Positions 38,508 through 47,984 of a DNA stretch of 64,000 bases are shown here, one piece after another. Positions within the stretch are counted from its first letter, which is position 1. Every line of letters begins with the position of its first letter. The translations under genes were made by a program, and so were the position numbers. Origin of the DNA: Phycobacter azelaicus. GTDB lineage: Bacteria > Pseudomonadota > Alphaproteobacteria > Rhodobacterales > Rhodobacteraceae. Below the pieces are notes generated by a model. That model searched no databases, had not been told where the DNA came from, and worked only from the letters and a program-made list of their open reading frames with translations. The stretch is from contig NZ_WKFH01000003.1 in the NCBI RefSeq assembly GCF_014884385.1, positions 3,008,001-3,072,000 of the forward strand, in the 5' to 3' direction.

Positions 38508-40067
38508 TTATTTCATCACGGCAAAGCGCGGGCGGAAGGCGTCATCCGCCGAGATCGGGATATCGACCTTGTCGGAGATGCCCCAGGCCAGAACCTGGTG
38601 ATGAATCGGAACATAAGGAATGTCGGCTTTCACCAGATCCCAGGCTTCACCGATCAGCGCGGTGCGCTTGTCGATGTCGATCTCGGTGGTGATGGCGCTG
38701 GTGATCTCGTTCACGCGGGCGTTGTCATACCCGGTGGCGTTCCAAGAGCCCTTGCCGTCCAAGAGGTAGGAGAAGACGTAATGGCTGTCGAGCGTCGGCA
38801 CACCCCAACCCAGCATGAAGAAGTCAGTCTCCCGCTTCTGGATCTTGGGGAAGTGCTGTGCCTTCGGGATCGCGTCGAGGTTCACCTTGACGCCAACTTT
38901 GGCCAGCATGGCAACCGCGGCCTGACAGATTTTTTCGTCGTTGTTGTAGCGGTTGTTCGGGCAGTCAAGCTGGATTGAGAACCCATCGGGATAGCCAGCT
39001 TCGGTCAGCAGGGCCTTTGCTTTTTCCGGATCATAGCCGTAGGAGGTGTCGTTATCGGGCGTGTTGCCCAGAACACCCGGCGGGGTGATCATGCCCGTCG
39101 GGAAGGAGAGGCCTTCCATGACGACGCGCTGGATCGCTGCCTTGTCGATGGCGAGGTTAAAGGCTTCGCGCACGCGCTTGTCCTTAAAGGGGTTTCCTTC
39201 GACGTCCGAGCTGCGCAGCTGGTCGATTCCCTGATCCATACCAAAGAAGATCGAACGGATCTGCGCAACCGTAGACACACCCAGACCGTCGGCAGACTCG
39301 ATGCGTTTGAGATCCTGCAGCGGCGGGTCGAGAACGAAATCGACTTCACCGGACAGCAGCGCGGCAACGCGGGTCGCAGCGTTTGAGATCGGGCGATACT
39401 CAATCTTGTCGATGTTGCCGGGGAACATGCCGTCACCCCACCACGCGTCATTGCGGGCAAGGACGGTCAACTCATCCGGAGCACGGCTGACCAGTGTAAA
39501 TGGCCCAGTGCCGTTGGCATTGCGTACCGCGTAGGTTTCTTCTTTGGCCTTGAAGTCTTGCGGGGCAATAACGTTGTTTGCCTCGGACCAGCCCTTGTCC
39601 ATCATGTAGATTGATGTCAACTGGTTCGGCAGGATCGGGTTCGGGCCGTCAGTGACAAGTTTGACGGTATAGTCGTCGATCACCTCGACCGAAACGACGT
39701 TCTTGGCCTGCTCTTTATAGTCAGAGGCCTCATGTTTGGCGCGCTCGAAGGAGAACACCACATCTTCGGCGGTGAAATCTGCGCCATCATGGAATTTGAC
39801 GCCTTGGCGCAGTTTGAAGGTCCAGCCATCTGCGCCGGCTTCCCAGCTTTCGGCCAGTTCAGGCTGCAGGTTCAGCTCAGCATCCCGCGTGACGAGAGAT
39901 TCATAGATCTGACCATTCATCGCAATGGTCGGGCCCTCGTTCTGGGAATGAGGATCCATCGTTAGGGCATCGCCCTGGCTGGTCCATCGCAAAACATTTT
40001 CCGCCAGCGCGGGGCTGGCAGCAGTCATCGCCAATAGCGAGACCGTGAACATTTTCTTAAGGTACAT
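38508..40067 (-). CDS. Peptide/nickel-type (family 5) periplasmic substrate-binding protein
   Basis: A 519-residue family 5 solute-binding protein and first gene of the importer operon. A Sec signal peptide (KKMFTVSLLAMTAASPALAEN) is followed by LRWTSQGDALTMDPHSQNE and QIYESLVTRDAELNLQPELA, the classic SBP_bac_5 opening, then WTFKLRQGVKFHDGADFTAEDVVFSF and the KDKRVREAFNLAIDK motif. The substrate could be a peptide, opine or other solute; the sequence does not decide this. Confidence 0.94.
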   Translation of the reverse strand: MYLKKMFTVSLLAMTAASPALAENVLRWTSQGDALTMDPHSQNEGPTIAMNGQIYESLVTRDAELNLQPELAESWEAGADGWTFKLRQGVKFHDGADFTAEDVVFSFERAKHEASDYKEQAKNVVSVEVIDDYTVKLVTDGPNPILPNQLTSIYMMDKGWSEANNVIAPQDFKAKEETYAVRNANGTGPFTLVSRAPDELTVLARNDAWWGDGMFPGNIDKIEYRPISNAATRVAALLSGEVDFVLDPPLQDLKRIESADGLGVSTVAQIRSIFFGMDQGIDQLRSSDVEGNPFKDKRVREAFNLAIDKAAIQRVVMEGLSFPTGMITPPGVLGNTPDNDTSYGYDPEKAKALLTEAGYPDGFSIQLDCPNNRYNNDEKICQAAVAMLAKVGVKVNLDAIPKAQHFPKIQKRETDFFMLGWGVPTLDSHYVFSYLLDGKGSWNATGYDNARVNEITSAITTEIDIDKRTALIGEAWDLVKADIPYVPIHHQVLAWGISDKVDIPISADDAFRPRFAVMK

Positions 40068-40687
40068 TTTTTTCTCCCTGTTGAAAAACGTGCCTCCGAC
40101 CTGTCCCGGCGGTAGGCATGAACTCTGGTAACAGACCGTCTCCGCACGCCTGTGTGGATACGATATACCAAGGCATGTTGGCCGTTATTCCAAAACGGAT
40201 CAAGCCTGTTGCCAAGGAGAGGGGGGCAGTCTCCCCAACGCCGCAGTCAGCCTGCGTGTGAATTGCTCATTAATTGGTCACCAATTGTTACCTATTTGCG
40301 GGCTTCGAAGCCCACGGTGGTGTGAGCTGGCGAACGCGGCAAAGTGGTGTGTACTCCGCAGTGGCGTGTTCCAAGGTCTAAGAGGTGGCTGGTGCAGAGA
40401 TGGACCTTACTGCTTGAATGTGCGAGATATTCAGACAGGTTAGACTGTTTTGGCCGTGGATGACCGCGCCATAGATCGCTTTCCTTTTGTCAACATGAAG
40501 TTGTGAAAAGGCGGATTGCTCAGTGTCAATTTGACATAAATAAAACACATTCGAATTTCCAGATGCTACCCGATTCTTGTCCAAGGAAGGCTTCCTTGCG
40601 AATCTGGTTTCGAGCGGTTTTTTCGACCGATCTGGCTTTGACGGCATGCCTTTTTCTCCCGGCACATTGCGAACAATGGAGTACAAC
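40068..40687. other. Intergenic region between the importer and RTX genes
   Basis: This 620-bp gap between divergent genes contains the promoter and leader of the importer operon and of the RTX gene. I see no gene or RNA. The one clear structure is a perfect 15-bp palindrome at 40272-40286. The part nearer 40500 is lower in GC than the surrounding core. Confidence 0.6.
40272..40286. promoter_or_regulatory. Perfect 15-bp palindrome, possible operator
   Basis: AATTGGT-C-ACCAATT is an exact dyad. It is 205 bp upstream of the substrate-binding protein start and about 400 bp upstream of the RTX start, inside a divergent promoter region, which suits a dimeric regulator. The protein that binds it is unknown. 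Confidence 0.35.
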
Positions 40688-40934
40688 ATGGCTACAATTA
40701 TTGATCCAGAAAACGCGCAGGACGTTGATCAGCCGCTCAACACCGATCCGGATTATCGCGTAACGCATGTTTTCAGCACCGACGATGTAACTGGCACATT
40801 TGACGGATTGCGGCAGGGGGATGTGGCAGACGGCGATATGCCCGTCGTTGATTTCTCCGCCGATCCAACGGTCACGAAAGACGGTGTCGAGCTTTATCCG
40901 ATCAACTCTGAGTTCGGCTATCACGTCACCGATT
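40688..40934 (+). pseudogene. RTX type I-secreted protein, 5' fragment (interrupted by IS)
   Basis: The first 82 codons of a large RTX protein gene. The ATG at 40688 follows GGAG with 6-bp spacing; an upstream in-frame ATG lies at 40676. The protein begins with an acidic stretch (MATIIDPENAQDVDQPL) and has no Sec signal, as expected for a type I-secreted RTX protein whose export signal is C-terminal. The frame runs into the insertion sequence at codon GAT-T, and a few IS-derived residues follow before a stop. Joining this piece at base 40934 to base 42156 gives an uninterrupted 920-residue frame with the 3' fragment. Confidence 0.85.
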
Positions 40935-40991
40935 TGGATCCTCCCCCACTAAAGTGGTCCGCCGTTATGTTTAGGAAAACGGAGGATCAGA

Positions 40992-41270
40992 ATGGCTACG
41001 AAGAGACACAAGCCGGAAGAGATTGTCACGAAGCTGCGGCAGGTTGAAGTGCTTGTCGGGCAAGGCATGGCGCGGGCGGATGCGATCCGCGAGGTTCGCA
41101 TTACTGAGCAGACCTATTATCGCTGGCGCAAGAAATACGGCGGTATGGGAACCGACCAACTCAGGGAACTGAAGCGCCTCCAGAAAGAGAACGAACGGTT
41201 GAGAAAAGCCGTCTCGGATCTGACTTTGGACAAGCTGATCCTGGCTGAGGCGGCAAAGGGAAACTTTTGA
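40992..41270 (+). CDS. IS3-family transposase OrfA
   Basis: A 92-residue OrfA with helix-turn-helix DNA-binding motif: RHKPEEIVTKLRQVEVL, then MARADAIREVRITEQTYYRW, where TYYRWRKKYGGM is the usual recognition region. The second half is a leucine-zipper-like helix LRELKRLQKENERLRKAV for dimerisation. Its end overlaps OrfB by 4 bases (TTGA) near an AAACTTTTGA stretch that may cause a -1 frameshift to make OrfAB. Confidence 0.93.
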   Translation: MATKRHKPEEIVTKLRQVEVLVGQGMARADAIREVRITEQTYYRWRKKYGGMGTDQLRELKRLQKENERLRKAVSDLTLDKLILAEAAKGNF

Positions 41271-42118
41271 GCCCCGCTCGCCGCCGCGCCTGCATCGATC
41301 ACGTTCGCACCCGGTTCCATCTGTCCGAGAGACGCGCCTGCCGTGTCTTGGGTCAGCACCGATCCACGCAGAGGAAGGAGCCGCATGGCCGTGCCGATGA
41401 GGAGCGTCTGGTCGCGGACATGGTCGAACTGGCGCGGCAGTATGGCCGTTACGGCTATCGTCGGATCGCGGCTTTGCTGAGAGATGCGGGCTGGGAGGTG
41501 AACGACAAGCGGGTCGAGCGCCTATGGCGACGAGAGGGGCTGAAAGTGCCAATGAAGCAACCGAAGAAGGGACGGCTCTGGCTTTATGACGGATCCTGTG
41601 TCCGGCTGCGCCCTGAGTATCGCAACCACGTCTGGAGCTATGACTTTGTCCACTGCCGGACGGAGGACGGAAAGGTCTTCCGGACGCTCAACATCTTGGA
41701 CGAGCACAGTCGGGAATGCTTGGCGATCAAGGTGAAGCGCAAGCTGAACTCGGGTGACGTGATCGATGCCTTGAGCGACCTGTTCATCATGCGGGGTGTG
41801 CCGGATTACATCCGGTCTGACAACGGCCCGGAGTTCGTGGCTCAGGCCGTTCAAGATTGGATCAGGGCCGTCGGCGCCAAGACCGCCTACATCGCGCCCG
41901 GGTCACCTTGGGAGAACGGCTACTGCGAAAGCCTCAATGCCAGGTTCCGCGATGAACTGCTCAACGGAGAAGTCTTCTACAGCCTTCGGGAAGCGGAAAT
42001 CCTGATCGAACAATGGAGGAAACACTACAATACCAAACGACCACATAGTGCCTTGGGCTATCGCCCTCCCGCCCCGGAAACCATCATCCCGATGGACCCG
42101 AGACCGGTCATGCACTAA
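41267..42118 (+). CDS. IS3-family transposase OrfB (DDE integrase core)
   Basis: A 283-residue transposase catalytic subunit of the IS3 family, IS407-like by OrfA/OrfB sequence character. An HTH_21-type N-terminal part (YGRYGYRRIAALLRDAGWEV) is followed by the rve integrase core with the DDE residues: the first Asp in VWSYDFVHCRTEDGK, the second in YIRSDNGPEFVA and the Glu in SPWENGYCESLNARFRDELL. The C-terminus YNTKRPHSALGYRPPAPE is typical. The apparent TTG start overlaps orfA, so it is probably made by frameshifting or coupled initiation. Confidence 0.93.
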   Translation: MSPARRRACIDHVRTRFHLSERRACRVLGQHRSTQRKEPHGRADEERLVADMVELARQYGRYGYRRIAALLRDAGWEVNDKRVERLWRREGLKVPMKQPKKGRLWLYDGSCVRLRPEYRNHVWSYDFVHCRTEDGKVFRTLNILDEHSRECLAIKVKRKLNSGDVIDALSDLFIMRGVPDYIRSDNGPEFVAQAVQDWIRAVGAKTAYIAPGSPWENGYCESLNARFRDELLNGEVFYSLREAEILIEQWRKHYNTKRPHSALGYRPPAPETIIPMDPRPVMH

Positions 42119-42155
42119 CAATCAAAACGGACCACTCAGGTGGGGCTGATCAATT

Positions 42156-44671
42156 TCGAAGGTGCGGTGGAAAAGGAATTCTCAGACGGTTTGTATGAAG
42201 AGGGTTTCATCGGCAACCTGCCCAACGAAGTTGGGGACCAAATTGGTGTGGTCGTGTCCGATGCGCCGACGGATACCTTCAAAACGCCAGCCGTTTTGGG
42301 CACGTGGCTGTCCGGCCTGGGCGGGAACTCGGTCAAAGCCTCCACCGAGCATTACGTGGTGATGCAGAACATCCTTTCCGACCAGAAGTATCCTGGAGAT
42401 CCGGATGCGGAGTATGCTCTGGACGACAACCTGATCGTGATTGGCGGCGATTATGATGGCCATGCGGTTCAGGATCTGCTGGACGGAACCGTTTCGGATG
42501 GAGAGGGTGGCTTCATCACCATTGCCGACGAAAACCAGGACGGCGTTGTTGATATCAAGGATATCCTGAACCCCAACGAGAGTTCGGTTGACTACGATAT
42601 CGCGGCCAGCACAGACTATTCGGTGACGGTCAAGGATGATGGCAAGCTCCTTTATCGTTGGGGCAACATGATCAAGAAGCCCAATGATATCCGACTTGAA
42701 GCCCAACTGGACCTGCCTGAGGAATGGAGCCTGCGTCCGACCGAGGATTCCTTGCAGTCGCTGTACCGGAACACCTCTGCCGAGGTGGTGATGCATCACA
42801 CCATCACCAACAACCCCAACGACCAGATCCGCCCGGAAGATCTGGAAAACGAATCTGCGATCGGCACGCTGCCGACCTATGAGATCGTATCCGACTACAA
42901 CGAAGACGGCGAAGGTCCGCGTGAAGTCTGGCGGAGCACCGACGGGTACTACGCCGGTGATGGCACCTTCTACGAAGCCGGAACCATCCTGAAGGATGCG
43001 AACCTGGCGACCAACTGGGCCGCAAGTGATCTGGCCGAGATTGGTGCGGCCGATGGTGCCGAAGGGTTCACCAACGCGTGGTACACCACCATGAACCGCG
43101 AGCCTTTTGAGCCCGTTCTGGACGGAGATGAGTATGGCGACTCCGGTCCGCGCTGGCGCCTGAAGCCGGACAAGTACGGCCAGGACCTGCCGGGTGTGAC
43201 CATTCCGACGGATCCGAGCGCGACCGCCAATCCGCAGAAAGATCAGGTTAAATATGAGGTGGGCGCAGAGACGCAGACTGTCATCAACCTCCTCGATTGG
43301 GAAACACCCTTCTCACCGATGGCCCTGAGTGCAGGCTTCCAGAACCTCGCCGGGACCGTGTCCGACAATGGCGTGAACATGAGCGACAAGTTCGATCTGT
43401 CGGTCTACATCAAAGGCGACATCAAGCCGGCGACGCTTTATAGTGCTGAGCTGCTTATGGATTATGAGGAGGTCGCAATCCACGATGTGGGTGTGGATTT
43501 TGTTGGCGGCGCTGGCGATGATGTCATCGCAGGGCAGGGAGACAATGAGCTGACTGGCGGGGCCGGGAATGACATGTTTGTTCTGTCTTACGGTGCAGAA
43601 GGTTCATCCGAGATTGTCGGCAATTCCGTCGTGCATGATTTCACAATCGGCGAAGATGTTCTGGGTTTCATCGGTTTGGGTGCGGATCATGTCACACTGT
43701 ACACGGCGATGGCCTCGACCAACATCACGCAGAGCTTGGTCAGTGGCGACCTGTCTATCTCGATCGATGGCCGTCAGGTGGTGACCCTCGTAGGGGTCGG
43801 CTCCGAGCTTGGCGCAGAAAGCTTCTATACAGCGACAAAAAGCTCTGAAGTAGGGGTGCCTTCAACCACCACGGGTACCACCGGTCCTGACGTTCTTGAA
43901 GGGAATGACAGCGCGGACACCCTCTCGGGTCTTGAGGGCGACGATACCCTGATGGGCAACGGCGGGGATGACAGTTTGGATGGTGGGGTCGGTGAGGACT
44001 CCCTCATGGGCGGCACCGACAATGACACTGTGCTGGGTGGTGACGGCAATGACACTGTCTACGGCAATACCGGTGACGATCAGTTGTTCGGCGATGCCGG
44101 TGACGACTACATCAGTGGTGGTGACGGCAATGACGAGATCAACGGTGGTGATGATAATGACTACCTGATCGGCATGACCGGCGATGATCTCCTGAATGGC
44201 GGCACCGGAGTGGACACACTTCTGGGCAGCTTCGGCGACGACACCCTGTACGGCAATGCCGGCGATGACGAAATGTTCGGCGGCGCCAACAACGACCAGC
44301 TTTATGGTGGTGATGACAACGATGCCTTGGATGGCGGGTCGGGCAATGACACGCTGTACGGAAATATCGGCGAAGACACGCTGGATGGCGGTACGGGCGA
44401 TGACTTCCTTCGCGGGGGCATCTATGGCGATACCTTTGTCTTCGCAGATGGAGATGGGGTGGATGTCATTGATGACTTCTCAACAGTCGAAGACACTCTG
44501 CAGCTGGACGATGCGATTTGGGGCGGCGGCCTCTCCGCACAAGCGGTGCTCGATACCTACGGTGGCGTGTCCGGTGGCCTTTATGTTCTCGATTTCGGCG
44601 ACGGACAGACCATCACATTCAACGGTACTGTGACTGCTGCGGCGCTGGTGGACGATCTGGTGATCGTCTGA
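42156..44671 (+). pseudogene. RTX type I-secreted protein, 3' fragment
   Basis: The remaining 838 codons of the interrupted RTX gene. Residues up to about 43,500 form a large unrecognised N-terminal region with DENQDGVVDIKDILN (an EF-hand- or dockerin-like Ca site). Between about 43,500 and 44,420 there are many glycine/aspartate nonapeptide repeats of the GGxGxDxUx type (such as GGAGDDVIAGQGDNELTGG and GGDGNDTVYGNTGDD) that bind calcium. The C-terminal VIDDFSTVEDTLQLDDAIW and TITFNGTVTAAALVDDLVIV segments are a type I secretion C-terminal target. The open frame itself continues left to a GTG at 42140 inside the IS, so a truncated but still exportable product could be made. No T1SS genes are nearby. 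Confidence 0.85.
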
Positions 44672-45312
44672 TCGCAGATGCATCCGGTATCGGATGCTCG
44701 ATAGGAATATGCAATGCCCGGAGCTCTGATCGAGCTTCGGGCATTGTTCCATGCCCTTGCCACTGTCTTCTTTTCAGGGTGAAAGACCAGCGCACGGCAC
44801 AACACCTCGTTGCGCCAAGTGCAATGCACTTGATCATTAATCAGGAAAATGGCGCAGAGACAGGTCGCCGTGCAGAACTCCTGAAATTCCATTACTTACC
44901 TGTCCTGGCTTGCCCATGACGGTTTTATGAGAACGTGCGTTCAAGTGGCTTCCGGTGAAGTCCTGTAAACCCAGATTCTCGATAGAACGACCACAAGGTC
45001 CTAGCAAAGGCCGTTGCTTCCAATGTCGAAGAATATCAGCCCGGCGATGCAGTCCTGGCTGGTGGCGGGTCTCAGGGTTGTGCGATCTCGGAGCGATCTA
45101 GGGTCGTAAAGCTGGTCAAGAACCCGCAAAACCCTCCCTGGTCCCTAGTGTCCGGACCGATTGATTTCCCCTGGGTTGCGTGATTCACCGTTCGAAGAGC
45201 GAGCGGTGACCCTGTCCGATATTTTTTTGGCTGACGGATGCCCAAATGGCGCGTCTCGAGTGTTTCTTACCAAAGTCCTATGGCAAGCCACGCGTGCATT
45301 GCCCCGAGAGGG
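44672..45312. other. Gene-free stretch with a hairpin downstream of the RTX gene
   Basis: An imperfect hairpin (44711-44747: GCAATGCCCGGAGCTC pairing with the GAGCTTCGGGCATTG arm) lies just after the RTX stop and could act as a terminator, though no T-run follows. The rest, to 45312, has no convincing gene. It leads into an insertion-sequence relic, so it is probably decayed mobile DNA. Confidence 0.5.
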
Positions 45313-45438
45313 GCAGTGATCGAGATCATGTTCGGAAGGCTAAAAGACTGGCGGCGCGTAGCGACCCGATACGACAGATGCCCAAAAGTCTTCCTGTCAG
45401 CAATCGCGCTTGCAGCCCTCTTTATCTACTGGCTTTGA
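45313..45438 (+). pseudogene. C-terminal remnant of an IS5-family transposase
   Basis: About 41 codons ending in a stop encode IEIMFGRLKDWRRVATRYDR and SAIALAALFIYWL, the conserved C-terminus of IS5/IS427-type DDE transposases (the E-containing E-x-x-F-x-x-L-K/R region). No matching upstream part of the transposase or terminal repeat is visible, so this is a truncated relic. Confidence 0.75.
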
Positions 45439-45555
45439 AACTCAATGAGTCCTGAGCCTAACCTGCTTGTGACATCTGAAACGGCTTCTTTAAAGAAGCT
45501 CACATTCCCGGACGGAAATCCATCATTTAGTGCATTCTCGCGTTCTTGTTCCAGA

Positions 45556-46563
45556 TCAATCGTCATTATTATGGCACTCCCTTTCCAAAATCGTTGGCAA
45601 CTCTGCAAAAATGCCTTGCTGCTGCAATAAACTCCTAAATCGTCTAAATTGCTTTTCTTGGTAGGCTTCATACAGACTGTCTGTCGTGACTCTCCATCTA
45701 ACCGATTCGTGATGGCCAAAGTCACTAAAGCCTTCAGTAAACCATTGATATATGTCTAAATTTTCACTCTTGGTGAAGCCAGCCTTTTTCCAGCCTTGGA
45801 CTGTTGGATCGTATTCATAGTCTATAACTTCAGGGGAGGTGCCGTTTACGTTGCAAGGTGGCGCAACTATCCTTATCGCTGGCAACCTTTCAGTTCCTGC
45901 ATGATAGAACCTCCTAGAGAACAGTCTCGCCCCCTCCAGACGCCGAAACCCTGCCCCTTTCAAAATGTCGCGCACCGAAACCTGAGGTGCTTGTGATTTA
46001 AGACGATCTAAAGCGGCTATTAGGTAGAAAAAGTAGTAGGGCGTTCCAGATGGGCATGGAGCAAAAAAATATGCCGAATGATACGTGCTAAGGTGCCGAT
46101 TTATTAGAGGGCGATAGGTTTCGTAATTTTTCAAAAAGTAGCTTCTAATATCTTCAGGGTAGCCATCAACGCCGTTTGTGACGCGAAACTTTCTGCTCTG
46201 GATTTCCGCAAAAACACGGACTAGCTGGTATTTTAGCTCATCACCCCACCCCTCTCGCGGGTTCATCTCAACAAAATTAAGGGTGTATGCAAGATCCCTA
46301 ATAACAGATTTTGCATTCCTTGTTCTGGGGAGGTAGAACTGGACTGCTTCGGTCGCGTATTTTCGCTCATTTGCTTCAAAACCCTGAATCACACTTTCCA
46401 AGTATTCGATCTCCGATCTTACTTCTGAAAGCTCGTACTTCCTCGGAGAAAGCCGAAAGTAGCAATCTGTGGAGGCAAGAGCGCTGTTGGTAAGGGTGGA
46501 AATTCCCAAGGTTAATAAAGTTACCCAAAGCATGTTTTTCTTGTAGTGGAGAGTGCTTGGCAT
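45556..46563 (-). CDS. Putative secreted protein, unknown, low GC
   Basis: A 335-residue protein with a Sec-type signal peptide (KKNMLWVTLLTLGISTLTNSALAS). The first ATG (46563) and an internal Met near LWVTLL are alternative starts. The mature part is soluble and contains several cysteines (TDCYFRL, APCPSG, PPCNVNG and RECHNND) and many aromatic residues. I recognise no family. Base composition is clearly lower in GC than the core genes on either side, a sign of horizontal acquisition. It sits between an IS5 relic and a gene-free stretch. Confidence 0.65.
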   Translation of the reverse strand: MPSTLHYKKNMLWVTLLTLGISTLTNSALASTDCYFRLSPRKYELSEVRSEIEYLESVIQGFEANERKYATEAVQFYLPRTRNAKSVIRDLAYTLNFVEMNPREGWGDELKYQLVRVFAEIQSRKFRVTNGVDGYPEDIRSYFLKNYETYRPLINRHLSTYHSAYFFAPCPSGTPYYFFYLIAALDRLKSQAPQVSVRDILKGAGFRRLEGARLFSRRFYHAGTERLPAIRIVAPPCNVNGTSPEVIDYEYDPTVQGWKKAGFTKSENLDIYQWFTEGFSDFGHHESVRWRVTTDSLYEAYQEKQFRRFRSLLQQQGIFAELPTILERECHNNDD

Positions 46564-47207
46564 GTGGCTTGCTCATCATTCATTTTTTGGAAAAAACTTG
46601 TTGCCTGAACATAAGTTTCACTGCGGCGTTTTCTGGGAACGAGCTTTTGTTTCTTTGCATAGCGGGGCAATTAAGTAAAGTGATCGTCATAATCTTAGAT
46701 CAATCGTTAGATGATCTGCCCGGCAGAACAGACATGGGCAAGGCCCAGATACACCAGATCGCCGCCCCTCAGCCCGCTGTCGACATCCCCATCTAAGAGT
46801 GCGAGGCCGAGCAGATCGCCCGCGAGCAACAGACGGGCGTGAATGGTCCAAACATGCTTTGGGAGCAACGGGAACGCTTGAACTCGCGGCTGGATGCTTT
46901 TCTCGTCATTTTGTTTCTCCAGTTTCATGAACACCCTATCTCGGTGTCCACGACACCGGCAGGGGGCCAGGAGGACGATGCTGCAGTTTGCCAAGCGTGG
47001 ACGTTTCGGGAGCCAAAGGTCTGCTCTAAGAGGTTTTCACCCCTGCAGCAGAGCTTTCGCGGCACCATCTTTGAATGGTGAATTTGGACAGGTTGGCGTT
47101 ATTTGGCGACAGAGACCAGGCCGGAGGCGCTACCACCCTGCCGCCGTTTTACCCCCGGCATTCAAGACTATGGGCGAGGCGGTTCCTTGTCGCGCCAACG
47201 CCGCCTG
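46564..47207. other. Gene-free stretch of 644 bp, possible IS relic
   Basis: No convincing gene. On the reverse strand near 46905-46985 a palindromic GGTGTC-CAC-GACACC block is followed by a reading frame starting MTRKASSREFK, which resembles the beginning of IS3-family OrfA proteins but ends within 40 codons. The rest is uncharacterised. Confidence 0.35.
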
Positions 47208-47852
47208 TCATGTTGCGGGCAAGGCAATCCATATGCCCGCAAACATCAGCGCACCACCGATATTCACCCATGTATGCCAAACCGCATATCGGTAAGGCAT
47301 CTCCTTTTGGGCGTAAAATGCAGTTCCAACCACGTAGGCAACTGCCCCGGCCACAATGCACCAAAGTGTCGCGACGGGCACATCTGAAAGGTCGGGCAGG
47401 GCGCTCAATCCGAGTGCGCCCAGCCCAAGGTAGGACGCGGTTGACCATCGTGACTTGACTGTTTCGTTTGTAATCTTGTTCCAGACAGCCAAGGCCGTCA
47501 GACCCCAGCAGATCCAGAGCAACGTCATAGTCCACGGGGTGCCAGCGATCACAAAGAAAGGTGTGAATGCACCCGAAATGCTGGGGTAGATGGCAGCATG
47601 ATCAATACGTCGCAGCAGGATGCGCCGGTGATGCCAAGTGGAAAAATGATAGGCAGTGGAGGCCAGGTTGGAGGCCAAAGCGCACAACAGGTAAACTATG
47701 ACCGCAAGAACCAATTTGGGTTCTAGACTAGGGATCGATTTGGTCACAAGCAAACCGCCGGCAACAAGGATCAACACCAGTGCAATAGCGTGCGTGACAG
47801 CATCTGCTTGTCGGTGCTTTTGATTGGGAGTTGGATAGGTCGCTTTGGTCAC
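47208..47852 (-). CDS. Hemolysin III / PAQR-family membrane protein
   Basis: A 214-residue integral membrane protein of the HlyIII (YqfA, PAQR) family with seven predicted helices. Metal-type family residues are the histidines in TAYHFSTWHHR, the DHAAIYP motif and HTWVNIGGALMF near the C-terminus. The GTG at 47852 (with GAGG five bases before) gives a family-sized protein; another GTG is 15 bp upstream, and the frame is open to 48116 but that part overlaps the SRAP gene. Despite the name, hemolytic activity is not established for most members. Divergent from the SRAP gene. Confidence 0.85.
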   Translation of the reverse strand: MTKATYPTPNQKHRQADAVTHAIALVLILVAGGLLVTKSIPSLEPKLVLAVIVYLLCALASNLASTAYHFSTWHHRRILLRRIDHAAIYPSISGAFTPFFVIAGTPWTMTLLWICWGLTALAVWNKITNETVKSRWSTASYLGLGALGLSALPDLSDVPVATLWCIVAGAVAYVVGTAFYAQKEMPYRYAVWHTWVNIGGALMFAGIWIALPAT

Positions 47853-47984
47853 GTTGGCCTCGGGCACATAAATTGCTGACGCTACATCCGGCCCAGCAGA
47901 GTGTCCATGCTTCCGAGGCGTCAGGTAGCGCGCTCGTGCCTTGGAGGCTTGACCAACCACACCCAATGGCGGCAGCGTGACGTC

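Larger units (their letters stand above)
40935..42152 (+). mobile_element. IS3-family insertion sequence, 1,218 bp, in the RTX gene
   Basis: The element starts with TG and ends with CA, as IS3-family elements do. Its imperfect terminal inverted repeats (40935-40961 and 42128-42152) share the inner core GTGGTCCG and a C-rich outer block. A 3-bp direct repeat ATT flanks it (40932-40934 and 42153-42155). It contains two overlapping genes, a small helix-turn-helix OrfA and a DDE-type OrfB, and looks intact. The clean target duplication and undamaged ends indicate a recent insertion. Confidence 0.92.

Noticed and set aside
45246..45455. 69-codon ORF overlapping the IS5 relic
   Set aside because: The neighbouring frame, not this one, gives the recognisable transposase C-terminus.
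47853..47984. LexA box upstream of the SRAP gene
   Set aside because: No GAAC-N7-GAAC or GTTC-N7-GTTC is present in the gap, despite the family name linking it to SOS.
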